A DNA stretch of 64,000 nt from Rhynchonema sp. JSB1_4 (lineage: Eukaryota; Nematoda; Chromadorea; Monhysterida; Xyalidae), in the NCBI GenBank assembly GCA_030248065.1, contig JASAMV010007854.1, positions 1-64,000 on the forward strand. Reading direction: 5' to 3'. The notes beneath the pieces were generated by a model. That model searched no databases and had not been told where the DNA came from. It was given only the letters and a program-made list of their open reading frames with translations. The position numbers and the translations under genes are program-made. Positions within the stretch are counted from its first letter, which is position 1, and each line of letters begins with the position of its first letter. Below are positions 11,459 to 22,114 of the stretch, piece after piece.

Positions 11459-11753
11459 AAGGCAGTCTACAGGAGGTTGTCACTCAGCCCCCGAATACCG
11501 TAACCCACCGCAAGCGAGATCGTTGCGAGACCCATGCTGATCGCTGCTTATCGACACGTGTATTAGCGGCAGCAAGCTGGAAATTGTCATCGTGCGCGTC
11601 GATCACCAAAACTTGGAAATGTTGGTTGGTGTTGGCGCTAACATGCAAAACATAGATAAAAAACAAAATGGTCTCGACACGATCTTTGCAGATCAAAATT
11701 ACGGTGGGTTACGGTATTCGGGGGCTGAGTGACAACCTCCTATAGACTGCCTT
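11459..11753. mobile_element. Mariner-like miniature element (AAGGCAGTCTAC family), copy 1
   Basis: Long inverted termini (AAGGCAGTCTACAGGAGG... and complement, about 50 bp, including GCCCCCGAATACCGTAACCC) flanked by TA. Other copies are at 42686-42979 and 53545-53839 with nearly identical interiors, so amplification was probably recent. Confidence 0.9.
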
Positions 11754-12696
11754 TATACACAACCCCACAACACTTTTCACACACTTTGGCTACTATCAGT
11801 TTGGTGTCAGTTGATTACAACGCATTCTCCAGAAAACAAGCTGCTGATGTTTCACGCGCACACGTTATTAAAATCCTGATATGTCAAGGCAGTTGATGAC
11901 GCTATCAGTTTCAGACAAGCAGTTTGTATTTGTTTATCGTTTCTCGTTGCAATTGCTTTGCTGCAATGCACCCGGCCCGGCCCGACGACGGAATATTTTT
12001 TTCCAAAAATATAAATTACCGTAATTTTAGTCACTCTAGATTTGGGCTCGGAAATGCGTTTTTGGACCACAAGGCCCTCGTCCCGGCCCGATCCTGTCGA
12101 AAAACCCAAAAATCGCGGCCCGGGCCGGCCCGATCCTGACTTCTGGTTCTTTGTTGAGGCAAATACTTTTCACTTTCAGTGTTGCTGTGGCGGGCTGTGG
12201 CTGGGGCCCGGAACCCACCAGAGCCCAGAGTTAAAAGTTGCGGATGAAAAAGAACCGTTTTTTACCGTGAAAAAAGAAACAAAAAACCGGGTCGGGTCCA
12301 TTTTCTTGGACTGAAAATAAATTTCCGTGCAAAGGAAAACAAATGAAACGCTGATCAACAAAATTACGGAGATTTTTTCGTTTTGTTTCAGCTGCAGGCA
12401 GAGCCAACCAGATCCCAAACCCAAACTCTGAACGCTGCGAGTGTGCGAGAAACGCAACAAAAGCACGGCGGCCCAATCGAATCGACTTCGTTTTCGTTGA
12501 TTAGATTCTTGAACGAACACGGCGTGTTGTTTCCGACAACAATAATATAAAAAGAGCCGTTTTTCGACCGAGCAAGATCGACGATACTCTGTTCCTGGCT
12601 TTGCTGCTGGTCTTGGTCGGGCGCAAATTCCGTACTGAACTGAACAAACAAGCAAATCAGCCAGCCAGCTCAATTCTCCACGTTTTTGTTTTCGAA

Positions 12697-15600
12697 ATGT
12701 CGTCCCCGAAATTATTCATTTCCGCAATCATTCTGCTGCATTTGGATGTGATTTTTGCGAACGAGCAACAGGACGAAGTGAATCTTGCCGATAAAGCCAC
12801 CTGGGAGACGAGAGGATGGTTCAAACGCGAGTTTTCGCTCGTCAAACCCTACCAGTGTTGGTACTTTTTTAAAATTGTTTGAACAAGTATTAAATTTGGC
12901 GCCACAGAGGGCCGATGTTGTGATGGTTGATCATAGTTTTTTTAGACACTTTTTAGGTGCAATTTGCACCTAAAAAATCAGAATTGCACCTAAAAATTCA
13001 GGGTTAGGTGCAAGGTTGCACCTAAAATTTTGGGCCCTTGTTTGCTTAATTTAGCATTTATACAGCATCTTTTATGGTTGGAAAGCTTAGAAACAAAAAA
13101 ATGCGCTGCGCGGCTTTTCATTCCTTTCAATAAATTCCATCGAAGCATTTGGTCGAGATCGACAAAAAATATTGATCTGATTGATTGATTTCGTACACAG
13201 TTAGTACCTGGTGTGCTGGTGATAAGATTCAAAACAAATACATGCTGTACAAGGATCAGTGCAGTTCCTGGTCCGGCGAGGCGGTTAGTGAATCTACCCA
13301 CTTTGTCGGTGCGGCGGCTAGTACCTCCCTGTGGGGGGAAGGAGGGGGAAGACCAAAATTCAGGAAAAGTCCTTCTTTGAGGTAAAAAATTTGACCTATT
13401 TTTGCCCTTTTTTGGAAAAAAATTCTCTATAAATAGGGTATTTTGGCGACTTTTGACAACACCCATTTTAGGCCTAAAATGCCCATCTTGGGCTAAAAAT
13501 GCCTATTTTAGGCAAAAATTGCGGCGGTTAGTGTACCTATACTGTCATAAAGAACCGTTCTTTATTTTTCGTGGAAAAAAAACCGTTTTTTTTTCGAAAA
13601 AAAACCGTTTTTTTCCAAATACTTTTCCAGTACTTAAGAACGTAATTTCGAAAAATATAACAATTTCAGTGCAAAATTTGTTCGAAGTGACGAGAGTGCT
13701 CTTGAAGAGTGTTGAAGTCAGTCGAAAACACTTGGTTCACACGCTTTTTGGCCCATTTTGGGCCGATTAATTTTTGTGCTCGAGCCAATTTTTCACTGAA
13801 ATCGAAAAACTCATCAGTTTTGCATTACAATTTTTTGGAAAAATTGGAATAAAGTACCGATATTTTTTCGATCAAAAACCGAAAAGGTACCCACGGAAAA
13901 ATAAATGGAAAAGTATTCGGGTCTCGAAAAAAAACGGTTTTTTTTCGGTTTTTTTTCCGGAAAAAAACCGGTTTTTTTCCGCCTGCCAGTATAAGTGTAC
14001 CTGGTGCGGCGGTTAGTGTACTAGTGTACCTTGGTCGCGGCGTTTAGTGTACCTTAGGAGGGGACCCCCTCCCCCCAGGAACTACACTGACTAGAACTAG
14101 AGCAGAGCATGACAACAGTATTAGATACCCACACAGTAAATGAACAGCGAAAGTAATTGATTCGTACGTGACCCCCAAATGTGGATATGGTGACGTGAAA
14201 ATTTTACTGTTTCGTTTTCTTCTCAATCGGTTCTCAATAATGAAATTAGTACAAATGTGCTACAAAATGCTGAACTTTCCCTGAAAAGTTTGCTTTTGCT
14301 AAAGGAAAAGGCATTCATTGCGTTACAACTTTATTGAACTTCTAAAAGCACGCAAATAGCATTGAACACACAACCTGGCAAAAAAAGCCTAAAATTGGCG
14401 TTTTTTGTCCAAAATAGGGGTTGCACCTACTTTGGCCAACTTGCACCTAAAAATTGGGGGTTGCACCTAAGTTGCACCTAGTGAATTTTGAAAAAAAAAA
14501 CCCTGGTGGTTGATGCTGGCAGGTTGCAGAGCTGTGCAAATATATGTATTTTGTGACACAGTACTTTGGAATTATGTATATCAAACAAAAAATTACACAT
14601 TAATATACCGTAAAAACCTACCGTAAAAACCTAAATAGAAGGGGGGGCTCTATTAACTCACTGACCCCATTTTGGGGGCTCTATTACGGGGGGGGGGCTC
14701 TATTCCGGGGGGCCTCTATTAATTCACTGACCCGAACCTGAAAAATTGTTCCCAGAAATACCCCCAAAAACCCCTAAAAAGGGATTTGAAAGGATGTTTT
14801 TTCGCTTGTAATCGCATTTATTCGTGTCTATTCGTCAATAGGAGGCGTATTATGTGCTCTGAACGAACAACAAACGTGCATAAATGTACCCGTACACCAC
14901 TATCAAGCCTTAATACACTACAGTATAGGGGATGTTACTTAGGGGGGGGCTCTATTCCGGGGGGGGGCCTCTATTAATTCACTGACCCCTTTTGGGGGGG
15001 GGGGCTGTATTACGGGGGGGCTCTATTCCGGGGGGGGGGGCTGTATTTAGGTTTTTACGGTAAATAAAGCCCCCCGGAATAGAGCCCCCTCGGAATATCG
15101 ATCGAAGCGCTGAGAAACGAAAATAATTTTTTGAAAATGGGGTCAGTAAATTAATAGAGCCCCCCCTTGTATTTAGGTTTTTACGGTATATTGCATTAAA
15201 AAGCCGGCAACCCCAAATTTATTTGGCAAAAACAACAAATCCTGACATATTTTATTTTGGCTCCCGAACAGGCCTGGGTAGGCTGTTACTGTTAGTTACT
15301 CCGTGATGTCCAGTGTAGTTCCTGGTCCGGCGCGGCGGTTAGTGCACCGTACCCAGTGTAGTTCGAGGGGGGGGGGGAGGGGGGGTCCCCCCCTAAGGTA
15401 CACTAACCGCCGCGACCAAGGTACACTAGTACACTACCGTAAAAACCTAAATAGAAGGGGGGGCTCTATTAACTCACTGACCCCAGTTTGGGGGGGCTCT
15501 ATTACGGGGGGGGCTCTATTCCGGGGGGGCCTCTATTAATTCACTGACCCGAACCTGAAAAATTGTTCCCAGAAATACCCCCAAAAACCCCTAAAAACGG

Positions 15601-18600
15601 GTTTGAAAGGATGTTTTTTCGCTTGCAACCGCATTTATTCGTGTCTATTCGTCAATAGGAGGCGTATTATGTGCTCTGAACAAACAACAAACGTGCATAA
15701 ATGTACCTGTACACCACTATCAAGCCTTAATACACTACAGTATAGGGGATGTTACTTTGGGGGGGGGGGCTCTATTAATGGTGGCCGTCGAAAATCCCGA
15801 AAAAAAAATCCCGAAAAAAAAATCCCGAAACGAAAAATCCCGAAAAAAAAATCCCGAAAAGCAAAAATCCCGAAAAAATCCCGAAAAATAAAAAGGTGTA
15901 GAAATGGACCAAATTTTTTGTCAGAAGTTGGCATTCATGTAGCTGGTGCTCAGGCTTGCATTCAGGGTTAGGCTTAGGCTTAGGCTGCCAGCCAGGAAGA
16001 CCTGTTCATACGAAGAAAACATCAATAAAAATACACATGCTCAGGCTTTATTTCAGGCTTAGGCTTAGGCTTAGGCTGCCAGCCAGGAAGACCTGTCCAC
16101 GTAAAGGAACTATCCACAAAAATACAACGCCCAGGCCTTCATTCAGGGTTAGGCTTAGGCTTAGGCTGCCAGCCAGGAAGACATGACCGAGCGAGAATTT
16201 CAATATCTTGAGCCCCAACTGATCTATTGCCCAAATTATGGACTCCAACTACATGAATACCCCTTTCTGCACCTTAAACTTTGTATTTTTCCTCAATTTC
16301 ATTTTTCGGGATTTTTGCTTTTCGGGATTTTTTTTTCGGGATTTTTATTTTTCGGGATTTTTTTTTCGGGATTTTTTTTTCGGGATTTTTTTTTCGGGAT
16401 TTTCGACCCCACCCCTATTAATTCACTGACCCCTTTTTGGGGGGGCTGTATTACGGGGGGGGGCTCTATTCCGGGGGGGGGGGGCTGTATTTAGGTTTTT
16501 ACGGTAACCGCCGCGCCAGGTACACTAACCGCCTCAATTTTTGCCCAAAATATGCATTTTTAGGCCTAAAATGGACATTTTTAGGCCTAAAATGGGTGAT
16601 TTTTAGGTCGATGTTGTCAAAAGTCGCCAGAATACCCTTTTTATAGAGAATTTTTTTCAAAAAGGGCCAAAATTCGGTCAAATTTTTTACCTCAAAAAGT
16701 GACTTTTTCGTGAATTTGGGTCTTCCCCCCCCCTTCCCCCCCAGGGAGGTACACTAACCGCCGCACGGAAAAAAGGGGTAGGTACACTAACCGCCGCGCC
16801 GGACCAGGAACTACACTGACCGTACCTACCCCTTCTTTCGGAGCGGCGGTTACCGTATGGTCGGAAATAGAACCCCATTAATTGAACCCCGCCCAAATGG
16901 TTCGAAATCAAAAATAGAACCCGCCTCAATTGCCTCCCGATTAATAGAAAGAAGCCCACCCCCAACCTTCACCGTACCACAGATTAGTGGCATGGTAAGG
17001 CTGTGTTGTTGCGTCAAACGTTGTTAAAGCGGGAGTCCAGGCAGTAAGGTCCGGTCACCAAACTTGCTGAAAACTTCAGATCCGTGTGTCGCAATTCATA
17101 TAATGCAGTTTATATGAAATCGGTAGCCTCAGTATCGACCGAGAACGATATCGTCAAAGGTACCAACACAGGAGTATAAAATATTCCGGACCAGCTGCCC
17201 AAAAACGACATTCATAACGTGTAAAGATAGGGCAGCAATCTCTTTTTATTCGCTGGGTTACGGTAGCACAGCCCAAACCAGCGTGGTCATCGAGCGTTTT
17301 GTTCCCCAAATGTTGGTGCGCTTATCTTCTGATGGTGAGTTGGCACTGAGTTGGCACGTGTGAAACATTTTTCTATCCAGTGCAGTTCTGAAACTACCGT
17401 AACCCAGCGAATAAAAAGAGATTGGTGACGTATCTTCACACGCTATAAATGTCGTTTTTGGGCAGCTGGTCCGAAATTTATTTTGTTCCCGAGTTGGTAC
17501 CTTTGACAACGCTGTTCTCGGTCGATACTGCTTCAATTAAAGTTCTGTAAATGGAATTGTGTTGAGATTAATGTCGACTATAACCTGTGAAAAGTTGAAC
17601 AAGTTTGGCGCAGTGACCCCACTGCCTGGACCCCCGCTTTAAGGCTTGCGCACGCAGCAGAATACAGCTTTTTAAGCCAAGCTGTGAAAAAATCGCTATT
17701 GGTCGCACAATGACTTTATAAGAATTGGTCAAATTTTTTTCCTGAATCGCAAAGCAGGTTAGTGACGGAGCAATGACGTTGCGTTGCGCGATCACACACA
17801 AAACACGTAGTAAAGAGAATGTTTCAGGCTTGCGGCAACGTGGTTGATCTGTTAGATTATTTTCAGCTGAAAATGTTTTGTGAGAATCACAAATACCGCA
17901 GTAGTTAAGAGTGACTGAACGTGAAAATCAGGATTGATTTTGATGAATTCTTATATGGTCATTGTGCGACCAATACCATGGGGTTGCTTGCCCACGAATC
18001 ATAATCGTTATCATTTCTCACAAAACATTTTTATCCATTGTTACATTTTATTATTTTGCGGGATTTTCGCTCTTCGGGGTTTTTCGTTTCGGGATTTTTT
18101 TTCTTGTGTATTTTTGACGGCCGCCTGGAAGCCTACCATCAACCATCATAACATATCATCTACGAACCCACAATTTCTTTCTATTCGTTAGTTATTATTA
18201 GTTAGTTAATTCGTTCTTTCATTGATCATTCTTGTTGTGAACAAATACAAATCGTGCATTTGTTTTTGTTTAGCGTCCGGCAGCGAGCTCCCGTATTGGG
18301 ACATCATCGGCTCAACAATGGTGACGTCGAATTACGTCCGCTTGACCGCTGACACACAGAGTCGACAGGGCGCCATTTGGTCGAGAAATGTGCGTCTTGG
18401 CCTCGTCTTTGTTTGTTTTCAAAACCTTTGGATTTTTGAAATCAAATTTAGTTGCAATCTATACTGCTAAAACACGAAGACGTAAATATGTATGTATGTG
18501 TGCATGTATGTGGTCCCTCCCTCGGAAGGGCGGACGGATCAATTTTCACAGGTAGCTTTCGGTATGCTAACGGGTCTTCGCGGGGGGCACGGCACGGGCG

Positions 18601-21600
18601 CGTAGCCGGCCGTAGGCACGGGTCCCGACTAGTCTCCTGAAAAGCCGGTAAACTTTTTCAAGTTTGGCAGCGAAACCCACTAAATGTTCACTGTCGGCGA
18701 AAAAAGCTAGTAAATGGGATTACAGAAGAAAAAAGCTATTAGATTAAAAAGCCATTTTCCAGCACTTGCTTTGCTATTAGCTCTGTTTGAAAAAATAAAA
18801 CCATTGAGCTGAACTACTCTTTTTCGTTGGCTGGTTTCTCTTGTGGATTTTTGAGATTATGAAAAGCCGAAAATTGTATGTGCAATTCTGCCTTCAATGT
18901 TTACTGGACGGGACCCGTGCCTACGGCCCGGCTACAGCGCCGCGCCCGTGCCGTGCCCCCCCCCCCCCCCCCGAAGACCCGTTAGCATACCCAAAGCTAC
19001 CCGTGAAAATTGACCCGTCCGCCCTTCCGAGGGAGGGGGCCACAGACACACACACAGACAGACATACGCCTTCCTGTTTTAGTAGTATAGATGCAACCTC
19101 ATAAACATTTTCTGGTTTTTAACTTCGTTTTTTCTCAATTCGGTAAGGAGCGAGCGAGCTTGAACTGTTTTTCTCCGTGGCACATGCAAGTTTTGAAACA
19201 TTTTTCACCTACAGTGGCACATTGACGTGGTTGATTTTCTGTTTTCATGATGTCTTTTGTAACCTGGCTGCGTTTGTCGTGGCAACTTTTTTTCTCGAGC
19301 AGGTTTTTTGTGCCAAAATCATAAAAAGTCAAATTTAAAACGAAGCGGCCAGTGGTGTTCGCGCCGACGAGGCCTGGCACCTCGCCCGCCCGTCTGTGAA
19401 AACATGCCGCAACGGGCAAAACTCACTGCTGTTATATTATAGAAACAAAAACAAAAATAAAAGTTAAAAAAACCACAAAAATTTAAGAAAAACTGGGCTC
19501 GCGACTGGGAGCTGCATCTGACGTTCCGTGTGACGGGCTCGACGGGTGACCTTTTCGGTGACGGGCTAGCAATCTGGTACGCGAGTGAACGGAACCACCT
19601 GGGACCCGTCTTCGGCAACAAGGACTACTTCAGAGGACTGGGCGTCTTTCTTGACACGTACAGCAACCACAATGGACCGCATCAGGTTTTTTGGGTTTTG
19701 CCAGTCGTTTTTTTATTTTTTTTGTCGCCAGTTGGGATCGGCGGAAGATTATTTCGATATTTCCGAAGTATCGGTTATCGGTTTTTTTCAAGAACTATCG
19801 GCAATCGGCATTCACCAAGTATCGGCTAGCAAATTTCCTTGTATACCGATACCGATCCATAATCGTGAGACAGCAATGAATAAATTGATTGGTTTTCCCG
19901 GCTGAACTTGGGTTTTCGATTTGTTGTTGAACTGGCTTCTGCGGTGAGCTAGCTAATTTCGACTGGCTGGAGGTCCTCCCTTGGTCCCGTGACTTTTGAA
20001 TTGAGGATGTCAAAAAAATTAGTGATGTCACTGATTTCGATCAGCGTAAATGATGTTCCCCGACTTAAAAGAATTAAGCTGGAGAAAGTTGGTGGCCTTA
20101 ATTTTGGTGTCATGGCACCTGGATCTGATTTGAAGAACGATCCGATCCGATCACCAAGCTTGACATCGCTCCATAGAAAACTAAAAATGCGTAAATTGCA
20201 TCAAACTCTCGCGCATAGAAACGTTTTGTGGAACTCATCTTTATGCGCAGATGTTCTGAGAACGTTTGTTCTATGTCAAGGAAATGAACTACCAAAATTG
20301 CAACACAAACAACTGGAATCCGTTTCAGCACGGTCACCCATACATCTCAGCCATGGTCAGTAATGGAACGTCACATTACGATCACGACAGGTAAGAAATA
20401 TAACTTTGTGACCAACTTAAATTAAACGAAACGCCTTTCCAAGATTTAACAATTGAACTGCACGATCTAAAATTATGCAGAGACGGCACCCATACTCAGC
20501 TGGGCGGAGAGGAGACGGGCTGTGAGTCGAAATTCAGAAACAAGGAACACGACGTACAACTGCTGCTCAGATACGTCGCCGACACGATTTCGGTGCGTTC
20601 GTCTGTTATCTTTGTTAACCAAATTGTTCACGTGCGATTTTTTTGCGACTATCTTTGTTCATTGTGGTCTTCTTTGACGTGCGTTTGACGGAACGCTATT
20701 TGCACATAATAATTCGGAACTTGGCTGCAATTTTCAGTGAGAATTTTCGCACAGGTTCATTCATGAAACGTAATTGTAGATGCGCGCTGTGCCTGGCGTT
20801 TGATATCTGAGAGTTTCGAGCGTGAAGCGCTGACGATGCCTTAAATTTTCACATGAAAAATTATTCTTGTTTCTGCATTCGTGTTGCAGCGGCAGCAATT
20901 AGTTTTTGATCTGATCCTTCTTCTCAGGTCTACACCGACATCAACAACCGCGGCGTGTGGGACAAATGTTTTTCGGTTGGCGGCGTACGTCTGCCAACGG
21001 GCTACTACTTCGGCGTGTCAGCCGCCACGGGCGAATTGTCGGGTATGCTTGAACGCTTGTGGATTGTTTTTTTTTTGATTTTTTGGTTTTCAATTTATTT
21101 TGATTATTGCCACCACACAACATCCAGCAAATGAGCAGAAAATAACGTCGTTTATCTGCATCTGACGAAACATTATTTATTGTAGAAGCATTTTACTGGC
21201 GTAGAGTTTTTTTGGGTTAGATTTGCTTGCCCTGCCCAGCCGACCCTGGCGAGATGTTGTTTTTTCTTTGAGTAACAGGCAACGGTTCTCAACGTTGCGA
21301 AGCTAAAGTTATGGTTCACAAGAAAAGTGCATTTTTGTAGGACCAGGCTGTTCGAAGGAAGAAATTGTTTTTTGGACTGTTTGTAATTTTTTAGACGCGC
21401 TGTGAAAGATCAGCCAACTCGTTGATTGTTTTTGTCTGGTTTTTTTCTAAAACTTGCCAAAACGTTTCTCGAACGCTCGGCATTCACAACGGTGGCCGTC
21501 AAGAATTCGGAGAAAAAAAAAACAATTCCGAAATGAAGAACCGCGAAAAAATCGCCTAAGTGTAAATCCCCGAAAGAATTTATTGTTCTCTGATTTTCCA

Positions 21601-22114
21601 CCCCACACTTGTCAACATTGTGGCTGGATACATAATGGCAAACTACACCAACACGAGCCCGATGTCGAAGGTGGTGTGTATTCAAAACGAATAGAACGAG
21701 AAAATCATCATGCTCCATTTTGTATTCTTCAATGTGTAACATTTTCCCAAATCAGCAGCCACGTCAGAATGTTTCACTAGTCCGCCAGCTGCGAAATCGA
21801 GCCCAATGTTGGTGTGGTTCAGTTCGCCTTCACATATTTCTTTTTCAGACAACCACGACGTGATCTCAGTACGTATGTACGAACAGGAATACCAACGCAC
21901 AGAGCCGGACATCGATCGTACAAACATTGACCCATCCGCCGAACATCAGTCGGCGCCCCGGGATCATGTTGCCGACCCGAAACCGTCCAAATTGGGCTGG
22001 TTCGGCACGATACTGTTGGTGATCGTCGCAATCGTGGTCATTGCCGGCGCGCTCGGAGTCGGCGTGACGTTCATTCAGAACAGACAGGAGAGGTCGAGGA
22101 AGAGATTCTATTGA
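12697..22114 (+). CDS. VIP36/LMAN2-type L-type lectin (cargo receptor), complete
   Basis: Seven exons: 12697-12856, 18274-18389, 19488-19685, 20329-20390, 20481-20592, 20928-21042 and 21849-22114. They sum to 1029 nt, 342 residues plus stop, in frame at every junction. Order: signal peptide, then REFSLVKPYQ; the lectin fold with STMVTSNYVRLT, FGDGLAIWYASE, GVFLDTYSN and YDHDR (metal and mannose-binding positions of the family); a Cys pair in TGCESKF and WDKCFS; RLPTGYYFGVSAATGELSDN; a luminal stalk; a transmembrane helix (GTILLVIVAIVVIAGALG); and a cytosolic RKRFY end, as in VIP36. The family binds high-mannose glycoproteins and recycles through the early secretory pathway. Human LMAN2 is of similar length. 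The 5.4-kb first intron is packed with transposons. Donors GTTGGT (exon 1), GTGCGT (exons 2 and 5) and GTATGC (exon 6) depart from the strict consensus. Confidence 0.93.
13258..14095. repeat. GGCGGTTAGTGTACC inverted-repeat element
   Basis: The ends are CAGTGCAGTTCCTGGTCCGG and CCAGGAACTACACTGAC. Inside are GCGGCGGTTAGTGTACC blocks, TTTTAGGCCTAAAATG blocks and a stretch of CCGTTTTTTTCC palindromes. It is related to the interrupted element at 15310-16832. It lies in intron 1 of the VIP36-like gene. Confidence 0.7.
14607..15190. repeat. CCGTAAAAACCTAAATA element with G-rich GGGGCTCTATT arrays
   Basis: It starts with CCGTAAAAACCTAAATAG and ends with the complement GGTTTTTACGG before TA at 15058 and again near 15188. 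Inside are repeats of the form GGGGGGCTCTATT and CACTGACCCC with G runs of 7-11. The second copy, at about 15436-16505, is itself interrupted. The G runs are likely to be length-uncertain. Confidence 0.7.
15780..16414. mobile_element. Inverted-repeat element carrying telomere-like arrays
   Basis: The ends are GGTGGCCGTCGAAAATCCCG and the near-complement CGGGATTTTCGACCCCACC, flanked by the 8-bp duplication CTATTAAT (15772-15779 and 16415-16422). Long arms of repeated ATCCCGAAAAA on the left and TTTTTCGGGAT on the right face each other. Between them lie the TTAGGC tandem units. Related CGGGATTTT and GGTGGCCGTC sequences at 18055-18130 and 21490 suggest a dispersed family. Confidence 0.75.
15961..16180. 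repeat. Tandem ~90-bp units each headed by TTAGGC repeats
   Basis: Three units start at about 15961, 16052 and 16142 (spacing 91 and 90 bp). Each begins TTCAGGSTTAGGCTTAGGC, runs three TTAGGC copies, then continues TGCCAGCCAGGAAGACMTG and about 50 bp of less conserved sequence. TTAGGC is the telomere repeat of many nematodes. The array is interstitial, inside a transposon-like element. Confidence 0.9.
17028..17638. mobile_element. TTAA-flanked long-inverted-repeat element, copy A
   Basis: Arms 17028-17275 and 17395-17638 are reverse complements, starting AGCGGGAGTCCAGGCAGT and ending CACTGCCTGGACCCCCGCT. TTAA stands at both outer edges (17024-17027 and 17639-17642), as expected for piggyBac-type insertion. 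There is no transposase frame. It lies in intron 1 of the VIP36-like gene. Confidence 0.75.
17699..17973. mobile_element. Mariner-like miniature element (TTGGTCGCACAATGAC family), copy 3
   Basis: TA-flanked, with TTGGTCGCACAATGACTTTA at the left and the complement ATTGTGCGACCAA at the right. It lies immediately after the TTAA element and 300 bp before exon 2 of the VIP36-like gene. Confidence 0.85.
18449..19099. mobile_element. Inverted-repeat element with GACCCGT/ACGGGTC arms
   Basis: The ends TTGCAATCTATACTGCTAAAA and TTTTAGTAGTATAGATGCAA are near reverse complements. Inside, 18500-18635 and 18905-19045 are also reverse complements (GGCGGACGGATCAATTTTCA, CGTAGGCACGGGTCCCG). A run of 18 C lies near 18957-18974 where the partner arm has a short G run. 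It lies in intron 2 of the VIP36-like gene. Confidence 0.75.
21633..21830. mobile_element. Degraded AAGGCAAACTACACC element in the last VIP36 intron
   Basis: It matches the family at 10135-10322 and 35781-35971 (ACTACACCAACACGAGCCCGA, GAAAATCATCATGCTCCA, AATCAGCAGCCACG), but both termini are worn. It sits 20 bp upstream of the final exon's TTTTTCAG acceptor at 21848. Confidence 0.75.

Larger units (their letters stand above)
15310..16832. repeat. GGCGGTTAGTGTACC element interrupted by a CCGTAAAAACC element
   Basis: The outer element starts AGTGTAGTTCCTGGTCCGGC near 15310 and ends CCAGGAACTACACTGACC near 16830. At about 15436-16505 it is split by the G-rich CCGTAAAAACC family, flanked by TA (CACTA before, GGTAACCG after). 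That one is in turn split at 15780-16414. This makes three layers inside intron 1 of the VIP36-like gene. Confidence 0.75.

Noticed and set aside
15961..16180. Possible CRISPR-like array
   Set aside because: There are only three 90-bp units, with telomere hexamers and no distinct repeat/spacer pattern, in a eukaryotic genome.
15956..16186. Repetitive open frame with LRLRLPARKT repeats
   Set aside because: It is a translation of the TTAGGC tandem units and has no start, splice or homology support.
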